Shown one piece after another: positions 1 to 8,816 of a DNA stretch of 14,578 nucleotides. Both the position numbers and the translations under genes were made by a program. Positions within the stretch are counted from its first letter, which is position 1; each line of letters starts with the position of its first letter. The notes below the pieces were generated by a model that was not told the origin of the DNA, did not search any database, and saw only the letters and a program-made list of their open reading frames with translations. This DNA is from an uncultured Eubacteriales bacterium. GTDB taxonomy: Bacteria; Bacillota; Clostridia; Oscillospirales; Oscillospiraceae. Where the stretch lies: contig CABSBF010000040.1 of the NCBI GenBank assembly GCA_902475855.1, positions 1-14,578 on the forward strand, read 5' to 3'.

Positions 1-2
1 AG

Positions 3-479
3 CGTTCCATCCACATCTGCCGCAACGCGGTCAAGGTGACGGACGAGGAGATCTTTGTAAAAGAACCCAAGACCCACGCAGGCAACCGCTATGTGTACTT
101 CTCCGCCGAGATGGAAAGTCTCCTGCGGGAGTACCGGCAGGAATGTGCATACATCACCGAAACCTATGACCAGCGGCAGCTGACCGCTGATGACTTCCTG
201 TTCCGCCGTCAGGGAGCGCAGCTCCCCATGACGCCCACCACCTTCACCTACCGCTTCAAGCTGATCCTCAAGAAGAACGGCTTGCCGCAGGAGCTGAACG
301 TCCATTCCCTCCGGCACACCGCTGCCAGTCTGATGATCGCGGGCGGCACGGATGTGGCCACGGTGGCGGGCATTCTCGGCCACAGCCAGCCCTCCACCAC
401 GCTGGATATCTATACCCACGCCTTCGACAAGAATAAGCAAACCGCAAGTGCAAAACTACAAAAAGGGCTTGAGATATAA
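3..479 (+). CDS. Tyrosine recombinase / integrase, 3' part (5' end outside window)
   Basis: Site-specific recombinase of the phage/Tn916 integrase family, which cuts and rejoins DNA at attachment sites through a tyrosine-DNA covalent intermediate. The reading frame is open from base 3, so the gene begins left of the window and only the C-terminal catalytic part is seen. A GTG at 36 is internal, not a true start. Numbering from that GTG, the catalytic signature is clear: a likely beta-hairpin lysine near residue 12 (EPKTHAGNR), H90-x-x-R93 in HSLRH, H116 in LGHSQ, and the nucleophile Y126 in LDIYTH. The first catalytic Arg lies upstream. The gene converges with the res gene, with only 25 bp between their stop codons and no terminator visible. 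It is probably the integrase of the island that carries the neighbouring operon, though its higher GC content leaves room for a different origin. Confidence 0.93.
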   Translation, partial: RSIHICRNAVKVTDEEIFVKEPKTHAGNRYVYFSAEMESLLREYRQECAYITETYDQRQLTADDFLFRRQGAQLPMTPTTFTYRFKLILKKNGLPQELNVHSLRHTAASLMIAGGTDVATVAGILGHSQPSTTLDIYTHAFDKNKQTASAKLQKGLEI

Positions 480-504
480 TAATTTGACATCTTTGCGTGG
501 CACT

Positions 505-3135
505 TCATGATTGCTGGCAACTTATAGTACGGGGATAAACGGATTCCGAATCGTCCAAAATGTGAGAACTCATGATTTGACTTCCAGCATACATGAGATA
601 CTTTATACCACTTGCCACAGCCATCTCTTCAGCAGCTGTCTGCTTTGCCTTAACCACAGTATCATCAATCTTGTTGTCACCTTTGACCTCGATAAGCTGA
701 TAGGAGCCGTCTGTCATCTTCGCAAGGAAGTCAGGATAATACTGGCGGATTCTGCCGGATTCCGGGTCATAGTAATGGACAGAGAGATCGCCCTGATTGG
801 AGGTGAACATACCTGTGAAGTACACCTCCGCAACTTTGCCGCTTGTAATATACTGCATGAAGCATTCCTTCTCCGGCTTTGAGTCAAAACAATAGGTGTC
901 GGCGTGGAAGCTCTTTGCGATTTCTTCAGGTTTAAAACCGGGATAACGATTTGTAAGCACGAGGTCATCCTTTGCGGAGAACTCATAGTATCCGGCATCC
1001 TTCGGCTCGTGCAGCAGCACCAGTTCTTTGTCCTCAGTTTTCAATTCCGAAGTGACATCAAACAGCGCATGAAATACGGCAGGGATAATATAGTCATCCA
1101 AAACAGCGTTATAGCGGTTGACCGCCTCGAGAACCGTATCGATCCCGTCAACGGATTCTCGAAGAATTCTGGCGGCGAGGATGCAGGAAATATTAAGATA
1201 ACGGGCCACTTCTCCGGCGAGAGAAAATTCGCTATAACGCATATTCTCCTTGAAATGGTCGATATTCTTCTCTTTAACAGAGGTGTCAAGGGCGAGGCTG
1301 TCTCTCTCGTACATGATGCTGGCATACTTGGAGAAGTCCGCATCTGCCAGCTTGAAATCTACCGGCTCGGAGTATTCCTTTTCGTGGAGCGTATACTCGT
1401 GCCATACCCGCTTGAGCGTGATTGTTCTCGGAGGAGGAAGCACCCGTACCTGGTATTTGTGTCGGTCATCCTTGGATGGATTCTTGATGTCTTTGATCTC
1501 CATATTAAAGTTCTTGTGGAGCTCATCATCCAGAGTGTCGTAGTTTTCCTTGGAGAGAAATACAGCGGCAGTCAAGCGCTCGTCTGTGATTGCACGGAGA
1601 CAGCGCATCGTAGCCTGGAGAACAAATATTTTCGACTTTGGACTACGGAAAAGAGCCACGCCAAAGAGAGAACGGCAGTTCCAACCTTCCTTTCCTTTTT
1701 CAACAAGAATAATGAACTGCTTTTCATTTCCTTCCGAGCTGGGAACATCGAGATTGTTGAAATCTCTGATGTCATCGTTTTTCGTGTACTTCGCATCGCC
1801 GACATTCAGCAGAATCCTTGAGGCAGGAATGCCGAGGTCAGCCAGGATTTTCTCCAGAACCGGCTTGACTTCCGTTGCCGCCTCTTCTACGCCGGAAGCA
1901 TAGATAGCGAGTTTCGGATTCAGTCCTTCGTAGGTCTTTCCGCCATACCGTTCCCAGAAGGTTCTCACTACTGCGGTCAGAAACTCCTCATTCTTGACAT
2001 TTTCAAAACCGATGGGATCAGCGTCTTTCAGGAAGCCGTTCCAGATAGATTCACGCAGACCGTATGCGTAGACGACTTCCGGTAGAAGCTGGTTCTTGAC
2101 ATACGGTGTACCGGTGTAGTTATAGCAGGCCACAATAGATGTGTTTTCCGCAAGCAGATTGATGGTGTCGCGCAGGCTGGTCTTATTGGCTCCGCTCGAC
2201 CTAATCTGCTTTTCCAAATCTGCACCGAAAAGGTGATGCGCCTCATCGACATAGACGCCGAGCTGCGGCAGGCGGCAGAGCTTCTTGAAACGCTGGTTGT
2301 CCATCAGCGTGGTGTCATCCCACGCATCGTCATCATCGTTGTCTGCACCGTATACGGCAGAAAGCAGCGATCCGGTTCCGGCAAAGAGTGTCTCCGTAGG
2401 CGTGGATTCCTTGCGCTTTTTCTTCACGATGATCTTCTGCGTATTGGAGATGATAATATTGAAATCCGAATCGTCGATAGTGTGCAGAATCGTTCCGGCC
2501 TCGTCAAGAAAGTGAAATTTGATGTTGGAATCGAGCACACGGGCATACTCCGGCGGCACGACCTTCGTTTTGTCAAAGGTCATGATCTCACGGAGCGACT
2601 GGAGGACGGTCTTATCCGGTGCGAAGACCAGCGCATTGTGGCAGAAACGCTTGTCCCTCGGATACTTTTTCGCAAGCAGGAATTCATAGAAGATGCAGGT
2701 GGCCATGAGGATGGTTTTTCCAAGTCCCATCGTAAGTGCGTAGATATAGTTTGGATAGCTCTCACGGTACTTCTTCATCTGCTTGAAGAGCGTGTCGGTC
2801 TGCTTTTCAGTCGGGGCGTCAAAGAGTCGAATCTGACCGCCCTTACCAATGGAATAATAGGACGCATCGGAGAAGTGATCCCGTCTGTGACGCCAGTCGT
2901 CAAACATCTCATAGACCTGCTTGTTATTCATGAATTCCTTCACAAAAACATACATCTCCAACGCCTCAAACTGCGGCTTCCGCAGGAAGGCGTGGGGATT
3001 CTCCTCGCCGTCGTTGTAGGCGAGGAATTTTCTCGTGAGGTCATTATAACGGGAGCGAATTTTTCCTCGGTTCGTAGAGTAGTAATACCACAGCTGCTCG
3101 TTGAAGGAAAAATTCGGATCAAATCCTGCGGGCAT
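505..3135 (-). CDS. res: Type III restriction enzyme Res subunit (helicase/endonuclease)
   Basis: Restriction subunit of a type III restriction-modification system. With Mod it recognises unmethylated sites, uses ATP for movement or communication along DNA, and cleaves. At 876 aa it is close to the usual Res size. SF2 helicase motifs run in order: Walker A MGLGKT (136-141), Walker B DEAH (297-300), TGTP motif III (341-344), EGWNC (483-487) and a motif VI-like QATMRCLR (507-514). A C-terminal PD-(D/E)xK nuclease is visible, with D802 in YYPDF and E816-x-K818 in EVKG, so both activities appear intact. The ATG touches the mod stop (TAAATG), implying translational coupling to Mod, its obligate partner. 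It is the last gene of the four-gene operon and converges on the integrase. Classification rests on the motifs plus the Mod neighbour. Confidence 0.95.
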   Translation of the reverse strand: MPAGFDPNFSFNEQLWYYYSTNRGKIRSRYNDLTRKFLAYNDGEENPHAFLRKPQFEALEMYVFVKEFMNNKQVYEMFDDWRHRRDHFSDASYYSIGKGGQIRLFDAPTEKQTDTLFKQMKKYRESYPNYIYALTMGLGKTILMATCIFYEFLLAKKYPRDKRFCHNALVFAPDKTVLQSLREIMTFDKTKVVPPEYARVLDSNIKFHFLDEAGTILHTIDDSDFNIIISNTQKIIVKKKRKESTPTETLFAGTGSLLSAVYGADNDDDDAWDDTTLMDNQRFKKLCRLPQLGVYVDEAHHLFGADLEKQIRSSGANKTSLRDTINLLAENTSIVACYNYTGTPYVKNQLLPEVVYAYGLRESIWNGFLKDADPIGFENVKNEEFLTAVVRTFWERYGGKTYEGLNPKLAIYASGVEEAATEVKPVLEKILADLGIPASRILLNVGDAKYTKNDDIRDFNNLDVPSSEGNEKQFIILVEKGKEGWNCRSLFGVALFRSPKSKIFVLQATMRCLRAITDERLTAAVFLSKENYDTLDDELHKNFNMEIKDIKNPSKDDRHKYQVRVLPPPRTITLKRVWHEYTLHEKEYSEPVDFKLADADFSKYASIMYERDSLALDTSVKEKNIDHFKENMRYSEFSLAGEVARYLNISCILAARILRESVDGIDTVLEAVNRYNAVLDDYIIPAVFHALFDVTSELKTEDKELVLLHEPKDAGYYEFSAKDDLVLTNRYPGFKPEEIAKSFHADTYCFDSKPEKECFMQYITSGKVAEVYFTGMFTSNQGDLSVHYYDPESGRIRQYYPDFLAKMTDGSYQLIEVKGDNKIDDTVVKAKQTAAEEMAVASGIKYLMYAGSQIMSSHILDDSESVYPRTISCQQS

Positions 3136-4875
3136 TTAACGCACCTCCAATTCCAGCGACTCGGAGAGTAGGTCGGTGATTTTGACTTTGATGGTGCCGG
3201 AACCTTCCGGAATGTCGTAGATACCCTTTACCAGTTCACTCTTGCCGGGGACATCGGTCACGGCAGGCTGCATCACCACGCCGTCGTAGTTCCAGTCGAT
3301 CATAACGGAATCGACCATCTGACGCCAGTCCTCCACGTACTCTTTCTGGAGGGAGAGCTTCTGCATCAGGTTCATCGGATAGAACGCACGGATGACCAGC
3401 TTGCCGCCTTCCCGGACGATCTCCGCCTCGGAGTCGCGCTTCAGCTGAAGGTCTGCCTTATCGCGGAGGATGTCCATGATCTGGATGTCTACCTTATAAT
3501 CGGTCAGTTCCTGCTCCATTGCCCCCTTCAGGTCAGGCTCGTGTCCCATGCAGACGATGGTGATGCGCTCCACGGGCTGATTCGGATTTTCTTCCTTGCG
3601 CTTCTCGTAGGTCTTGTAGGGCAGATTGGCGAGGAGTTCCTTCAAGTCTGCCTTGGTAGCGATACGGTTGACCGGCATGATCTTCACCATCCTGCCGTCA
3701 AGTTCACCGTCCCAGACATCGCTCTGCGGGAACGGCTGGATCTCCAGCGCTGCAATCAGCAGGTCACGGGCTTCCACGGGGTTGCGGAAGAAGTCGTAGT
3801 TGTTGACGTTGTAGACCTCGAAACCGGTGTATTTCGTGTCAGCAGCCGATCCCATGCTGGTCTGGTTGTCTTCCAGCTCTTTTCCCACTGAGAGCAGACG
3901 TTTAGTAGTGGTCTGGACTGCACCGAGGTTGATGTCTGCGCCGATAAAACGTCTGCCCAGCTTCATGGCAACTGCCTGCGTTGTGCCGCTGCCCATGAAA
4001 CAGTCAAAAACAAGGTCGCCGGGATTTGAGGATGCCATAATAATCTTCTCAAGTAATTTCTCTGGCTTTTGAGTGGGATAATTAGCCTTTTCTTTTGCCA
4101 TTGCGTTGATGGTTGCAATATACCATGTATCTGATGGAAGTACTTTATCTTCCGGTATTTCTGATGACTCACTTTTAGTGGTAACCATAGCACCGGCATA
4201 GTTAAGCCTGTTCTTTGATCCCTCGGTCATTAGAGTGTGATCATCTAAAACATCCATATAATTGAATGTCCATTTTCCCGATTTGGAATAAAATAAAAGG
4301 TTATCATGTTTGCTATTCCATTGGGCCTTTCCACGACCTCCCCACAAGTACCACCAAATAATCTCGTTTCGAAAATTATCTTGTCCAAATACTTCATCCA
4401 TAATTAATCTAAGATGATGAACCTTGTGCCAATCGCAATGAACATATATGCATCCCGTTTCAGATAGCAAATCGCGCATAATCGTAAATCTTTCGTACAT
4501 AAACTGGAGATATTCGTCATTTGTCCATATATCCCCATACTGCTTTTCTTCAAACGAGGAGCTATCAGATGTAGTTTTACCAACATTTTTTACCTCGATT
4601 TTCCGCTTATAATCCGCCTTGCTGTCGAACGGAGGATCAATATAGATGAGGTCGATTTTTCCACGATACTCCTTCAGCAGATGGCTCATAACCTGGAGAT
4701 TATCTCCCCAGAAAATCTTGTTGATCCAGCCGTTCTGCTCCTCACCGTAGGACTCCCGCAGCTGTGCAGGATAATACTGCGTGGAGCGGTAGGGGCGCTT
4801 GCCCGTCCAGCGAAGTTCAGGGAACCCCTTTATCGTCGGTCTCTGTTCAAATTCAAAAGTAAGCTGCTCATCCAT
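3136..4875 (-). CDS. mod: Type III DNA methyltransferase Mod subunit
   Basis: Adenine-type DNA methyltransferase that both modifies host DNA and supplies site recognition to Res. The start at 4875 (MDEQLTFEF, 579 aa) is preferred over an in-frame ATG at 4911 because GGAGGG lies about 8 nt upstream of it. It overlaps the end of the previous gene by 8 nt (ATGGATGA). Motif order is that of the beta class: DPPF (motif IV, residues 80-83) precedes FMGSGT (motif I, 293-298), with the conserved NYPTQKPEKLLEKI stretch (265-278) between. The region between the two catalytic motifs should hold the target-recognition domain and is strikingly AT-rich compared with both ends, a sign of recombinational exchange. 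The C-terminal third (about 350-579) is likely the Res-interaction part. The recognition sequence cannot be predicted from here. Confidence 0.95.
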   Translation of the reverse strand: MDEQLTFEFEQRPTIKGFPELRWTGKRPYRSTQYYPAQLRESYGEEQNGWINKIFWGDNLQVMSHLLKEYRGKIDLIYIDPPFDSKADYKRKIEVKNVGKTTSDSSSFEEKQYGDIWTNDEYLQFMYERFTIMRDLLSETGCIYVHCDWHKVHHLRLIMDEVFGQDNFRNEIIWWYLWGGRGKAQWNSKHDNLLFYSKSGKWTFNYMDVLDDHTLMTEGSKNRLNYAGAMVTTKSESSEIPEDKVLPSDTWYIATINAMAKEKANYPTQKPEKLLEKIIMASSNPGDLVFDCFMGSGTTQAVAMKLGRRFIGADINLGAVQTTTKRLLSVGKELEDNQTSMGSAADTKYTGFEVYNVNNYDFFRNPVEARDLLIAALEIQPFPQSDVWDGELDGRMVKIMPVNRIATKADLKELLANLPYKTYEKRKEENPNQPVERITIVCMGHEPDLKGAMEQELTDYKVDIQIMDILRDKADLQLKRDSEAEIVREGGKLVIRAFYPMNLMQKLSLQKEYVEDWRQMVDSVMIDWNYDGVVMQPAVTDVPGKSELVKGIYDIPEGSGTIKVKITDLLSESLELEVR

Positions 4876-5686
4876 TATAGTTGCCCTCCATTTTGTCGTT
4901 TCTTGCGTCATATCCGTATTTCGCGGCTATAGTTGTTATTTCTGCAGCTCTGATAGGAACGAGCTGCCGTTCCTCATATAAATCTCTGCCAAGCAGACCG
5001 TGAAGTACGATGTACTTATCCGTTTCGAGCAGGTTTGGATTCTCGCTCAAAAGGGAATTTACCCGTTCCAGCATAGCCGGGTTTGTCAGCTGTGCTAAAG
5101 TCGCATCAATGTCCATCTCTCCGGCATCGTAGAGTTTCTTTAGGCTGCTCAACATTCCGAGCCAATGATACAGGACTTTTCGCTTTTCGGCATAGGCTTC
5201 TTCCTGCGTCATCTTTGTGGTAGCTTTCGGCTGTCTTACAGCAACATCCGTACTTGCTTTTGATTTCGCAAGGACTGCATCTGCTTTCAGTTTTTTTGAT
5301 GTAAGAGCTTCTTTTGTGCGGCGGTAGAACGGAACGATATGCTCATGCCACACATTCGGAAGCACTTCATAAAAGAAGATGTCAACGGCTCTATCAACGA
5401 TGATTTCAGTGGCTTCCATCGCCGTGTCCCGGACGGTGTCTTTGATGTAGTCCTTAACAGGAGAACTTTTTCTGACGGGGGCAGCGGGCGGTGCAGAAGT
5501 TCTCTGCTGAACCATAGGTGTGTTTTCTACATAGTGTTTCAGTTCCCTCAGAACCCTGTGGGGCTTGCGATTCATGAGCCGTCCGTATTCATCAATAAAA
5601 GCCTCGTCACGTTTCCATTTCGCAAAAAGCTCATCATCGGGAATGATATATATGATATTATCTTTCCTAACCCTATGTTCAGCCAT
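4868..5686 (-). CDS. Uncharacterised 272-aa protein within type III RM/helicase operon
   Basis: I do not recognise this protein. Starting at ATG 5686 it is 272 aa (MAEHRVRK). GAAGGGGG lies about 7 nt upstream, which favours this start over an in-frame ATG at 5764 that would lie inside the preceding gene. It has three visible parts: an N-terminal globular piece (about 1-58) with a hydrophobic strand (NIIYIIPDDE) and charged helices; a Pro/Ala/Ser linker (61-76) leading into a helical segment (78-140) with an amphipathic aromatic stretch (VDIFFYEVLPNVWHEHIVPF, 101-120); then a Lys/Ala/Thr linker (141-160) and a helical C-terminal domain (161-262). There is no signal peptide or convincing membrane helix, and no Cys or nuclease motif. 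Its position between the helicase-nuclease and Mod, with tight spacing on both sides, suggests an adaptor or regulatory subunit. That role is inference only. Confidence 0.85.
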   Translation of the reverse strand: MAEHRVRKDNIIYIIPDDELFAKWKRDEAFIDEYGRLMNRKPHRVLRELKHYVENTPMVQQRTSAPPAAPVRKSSPVKDYIKDTVRDTAMEATEIIVDRAVDIFFYEVLPNVWHEHIVPFYRRTKEALTSKKLKADAVLAKSKASTDVAVRQPKATTKMTQEEAYAEKRKVLYHWLGMLSSLKKLYDAGEMDIDATLAQLTNPAMLERVNSLLSENPNLLETDKYIVLHGLLGRDLYEERQLVPIRAAEITTIAAKYGYDARNDKMEGNYNG

Positions 5687-5702
5687 ACCACAGCCCCCTT
5701 CT

Positions 5703-8588
5703 TTATTTGTTTCTGCAATAGAACCGGAAGTCACAGCCAGCACAGACCTTCGGGTCATCGGCACAGTGCCGGAAATCCTTTTTCATGATCTTATGTACCG
5801 TATCATCGAACGACGCCAGCGTTCCTTCCACGGCAGACTTCGTATACGGATATGTGATCGTCGGTACGCCGCCGTCCTCTCCGGTATAGTAGAGGTGCAT
5901 CTTACTGACCTTCCGCCCGGTACGCTCCTCCACGAGATGGGCATAGATATGAAGCTGCCGACGGTACCGCTCAAGCCGATCCCGCATTTTCTCCATATCC
6001 GGTTTCCGTTCGGCTTTGAAATCCACAATCTCGACCGTGTCGCCCTCACCCCGGATCAGGTCGACCTTGCCTTCAATGATATAATCCGGCTTCACCAGAG
6101 AAACATCCACCTCTGCTTGCTGGATGGCAGACCAGTCGCCGTGCTGCCGCTCTACATAGCGGAGCACTTGCTTCAATGCCGCCTCGCGCTGAGGACCGGC
6201 GAGGTAGGTGTGCTCGGTTTTCGTCAATGACACATAGTTGGAGGCAAACCAACGGTTCACGTTTTCCTCGGTGATCGTCTGCTCCTCGTGCCTGAGTGCA
6301 GCACGGTGAACATCCTCTATCGTCTCATGGACAAGCGTACCGAAGAGCATAGCGTTGGCACGGACGGGCATGAACTCCAGTTCGCGGTAGAACTTGTACT
6401 GCAGGGCGCAGGTCTCATACACTGTGATGTGCGATGTGAACGAGTAGGTGCTCTTGACGTTCACGGCCTTCACGGACTTGAAGTTGAACTCCCGGATATC
6501 AAATGCTTCGCTGTCCACGGACTGAAGCTCGTCATAAACCTCTTTGAAGTAAGCGCTGGGTGTCCGCTTGTCCTCATTGCAGGTCAGTATCAACAGATCC
6601 TGCGCACGGGAGAAAGCCGTGTAGTACAGACGCCAGAAATCAAAGAATTTTGTGACCTCATACGGTTCAAATGCCGGGCGCTTGAAGTAGCGATCCTCTA
6701 TCGTCATCATAAGGTCGTTTGTGGTTTTTCTCGGCACATTTGTCAGAGAATCCACAAAAACAATCGGGAACTCCATCCCTTTGGACTGGTGGATCGTAAG
6801 GAATGAGACGCAGCCGCTCGGCGCATACTCGGAATCATCCTCATACTCCGTGATACCGCCGTCATAGAGCAGGCGGAGATACAGATTAAAGAGCAGTTCC
6901 GTATTGGCATCAATGCCGCGTTTCCCGCGATACTTGTCGGCCGATAAGACATCCACCCGGTGGAGGTATTCAAATTTTCCGATGATCTGCGTCAGCTTTG
7001 CCAGATTTCGAGCTGGTCGGATATCGACAACGCCGACATCCATATCTGTATCCAGAATACCGGCAAAAGGCTGAAACTCAAACATCTGATACACGAGCCC
7101 ACAGTAGGCGTAGTCCGTTGCGTCGGTCAGGCTTACATGGTCTTTTCCTCGGCGGCGTATCCATTTCAGCAGGTCGGTGTGCTCCGGCTGCATCAGATAC
7201 TCATTCGCCAGCATGATACAGTTCCGATAATAAGTCAGGTGCTCAGGCTGTAAAAAGGTATACTCCCCGTTTTCCAACCCCTGCACATAAAACGGGAACA
7301 TCAGCATAAGGCAGCCGAGCGCCAGTCGTATTTCGTCACGCTGGAAAAACATATCCGAACGCGGTGAGTAAACATTGATATGGTTCTCCTCAAGAAAACG
7401 AGCAAGAGCAGTCACCCTCGGATGTTTGACTGAGTTGAAGAGAAACGCTATCTGATTATAGTCCATCAGCTTGCCGGATGTTTTCAGGTTGTTGATAAAC
7501 TGCAGGATCTTCTCATGCCATTCATCCTCGTCATTCACACCGGCTAATTTCACGACCGCAGGGCTGTGAAGTGCGGATTTTTCATGAGGTTCAATGCGTT
7601 TTTCATATCTGAAATTTTCCCAGCGAAACTTGAACTTTGCACCATCCGTGGTATCCATCCATCGGTTATAAAAATCAACGATGTCGCTGTTGGAACGATA
7701 GTTGATGACCAGCGGGATAATACGGCATTCGCCATTGGCAAACTTCTGCGGAAATTCCAGGATGTTTCGGATGGTTGCACCGCGGAAACGGTACAGGCCC
7801 TGGTCATCGTCTCCGACCACGCAGATATTCTTTCTTTCCCCGGCGAGGAGAAACACGAGTTGCTCCTGAATATAGTTCGTGTCCTGGTATTCATCGACCA
7901 TGATATGCGTGATCGCAGAGCGAAGCTCATTCAGAATGCCCTCGTTATCGCAGAGAAGCCGATATGCCTCTATCTGGATGGAGGAGAAATCCATCAGATT
8001 CGCTTCCGTAAGAATTGTGCGATATTCCTGAAGCATCCGACCGAGTGATGCAATCGATGGGTCATGGTCAGACATCAGCTCCTCCGGCGAAACCAATTCT
8101 TCGGAAAGGTTGTTTACAAAGTTACAGATCGTTTCGGCTTGCTTCCATGCGCCACCGTTCGGAAGGACGATTTCAATCTCCGGAATACTTCTGAAACGAT
8201 GGATATTCTGAAATACCATATACTGCTGGTCAAACGAATCCATCAAGCGGTAGTTTCGGCGAAGCCGTGTATATTCCAAATGCTCTTTCAGCATACGAAG
8301 GCAGAGCGAGTGGAACGTACCGATATACATTTCGTTGATGTTTGCCGTGATGTTTCGATTTGCAAGCTCGTTTGTAATACGTGTTACCAGTTCCTTCGCA
8401 GCCTTTTCCGTAAATGTGGCAATGAAGATGCTCTCCGGCCTTACATTGCATTCCTCTATGAGGTAGATTGCACGCTGCACGAGCGTATATGTTTTGCCGG
8501 TTCCGGGACCTGCCGTTATGAGGACAGGACCGTCTGCAGCCGCTATTGCTTTTCGCTGCCCGTCATTTGCGTTTCCAAAATCAAACAT
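5703..8588 (-). CDS. UvrD-family SF1 helicase fused to Fe-S RecB-type nuclease
   Basis: A 961-aa AddA/RecB-like machine expected to unwind DNA 3'-to-5' with ATP and degrade or cut it. SF1A helicase motifs are complete: AGPGTGKT (26-33), ATFTEKAAKEL (57-67), GTFHSL (90-95), VDEYQDT (231-237), VVGDDDQGLYRFRGA (257-271), NYRSN (296-300), LTIHQSKGMEF (597-607) and YYTAFSRAQDLL (655-666). The C-terminal RecB-family nuclease has H754, D843 in GKVD, D856-x-K858 in VDFKAE, and the Q878/Y882 motif. C727 together with C949-xx-C952-x5-C958 matches the four-Cys 4Fe-4S clamp of AddB-type nucleases. It is the first gene of the operon, with a promoter candidate 66-94 nt upstream of the start. Housekeeping AddAB is two proteins, so this single-chain form next to type III RM genes is more likely an island-borne defence or accessory enzyme than the host repair enzyme. 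Confidence 0.93.
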   Translation of the reverse strand: MFDFGNANDGQRKAIAAADGPVLITAGPGTGKTYTLVQRAIYLIEECNVRPESIFIATFTEKAAKELVTRITNELANRNITANINEMYIGTFHSLCLRMLKEHLEYTRLRRNYRLMDSFDQQYMVFQNIHRFRSIPEIEIVLPNGGAWKQAETICNFVNNLSEELVSPEELMSDHDPSIASLGRMLQEYRTILTEANLMDFSSIQIEAYRLLCDNEGILNELRSAITHIMVDEYQDTNYIQEQLVFLLAGERKNICVVGDDDQGLYRFRGATIRNILEFPQKFANGECRIIPLVINYRSNSDIVDFYNRWMDTTDGAKFKFRWENFRYEKRIEPHEKSALHSPAVVKLAGVNDEDEWHEKILQFINNLKTSGKLMDYNQIAFLFNSVKHPRVTALARFLEENHINVYSPRSDMFFQRDEIRLALGCLMLMFPFYVQGLENGEYTFLQPEHLTYYRNCIMLANEYLMQPEHTDLLKWIRRRGKDHVSLTDATDYAYCGLVYQMFEFQPFAGILDTDMDVGVVDIRPARNLAKLTQIIGKFEYLHRVDVLSADKYRGKRGIDANTELLFNLYLRLLYDGGITEYEDDSEYAPSGCVSFLTIHQSKGMEFPIVFVDSLTNVPRKTTNDLMMTIEDRYFKRPAFEPYEVTKFFDFWRLYYTAFSRAQDLLILTCNEDKRTPSAYFKEVYDELQSVDSEAFDIREFNFKSVKAVNVKSTYSFTSHITVYETCALQYKFYRELEFMPVRANAMLFGTLVHETIEDVHRAALRHEEQTITEENVNRWFASNYVSLTKTEHTYLAGPQREAALKQVLRYVERQHGDWSAIQQAEVDVSLVKPDYIIEGKVDLIRGEGDTVEIVDFKAERKPDMEKMRDRLERYRRQLHIYAHLVEERTGRKVSKMHLYYTGEDGGVPTITYPYTKSAVEGTLASFDDTVHKIMKKDFRHCADDPKVCAGCDFRFYCRNK

Positions 8589-8653
8589 AGCTGATCACCA
8601 CAATTCTTCATTGAATGATTCGTAAGCGCTTAGCTATACTACATGATTGTTAA

Positions 8654-8682
8654 AGTATACCATTATTTTAATCTATCAGCAA
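8654..8682 (-). promoter_or_regulatory. Candidate promoter of the defence operon
   Basis: On the minus strand, TTGCTG (-35, 8677-8682) and TATACT (-10, 8654-8659) are separated by 17 bp, placing transcription start near 8647, about 60 nt before the helicase-nuclease start. The -10 box is half of an inverted repeat (TATACT, 13 nt, AGTATA; 8635-8659). A perfect 10-bp palindrome TAAGCGCTTA follows at 8623-8632. Both could be repressor sites. The -35 box is weak (3 of 6). Confidence 0.5.
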
Positions 8683-8781
8683 CCATTATTCGTTTCTCTT
8701 GATGAACAGGCAAAGCGCATAATACCGCTATTCAATCACTTAAACGCGCAAGTCAGGTACCGCCTCCATCTGTTGCTAATA

Positions 8782-8816
8782 AAAATCCCCAAAAGCTATA
8801 CAGCTTTTAGGGATTT
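8782..8816 (-). terminator. Rho-independent terminator after tRNA-Arg
   Basis: Minus strand: a 15-bp stem with one mismatch (arms 8782-8797 and 8802-8816) and a 4-nt loop, followed by a T-rich tract (TTTTTATT). It begins at the last base of the encoded CCA end of the tRNA, so it ends the tRNA transcript. It also separates the tRNA from the defence operon promoter. Confidence 0.85.

Noticed and set aside
904..1821. 305-codon plus-strand frame inside res
   Set aside because: Opposite strand of res; no domain, no RBS. The res frame has all helicase and nuclease motifs.
2233..3171. 312-codon plus-strand frame inside res
   Set aside because: Opposite strand of the helicase region; no recognisable motif.
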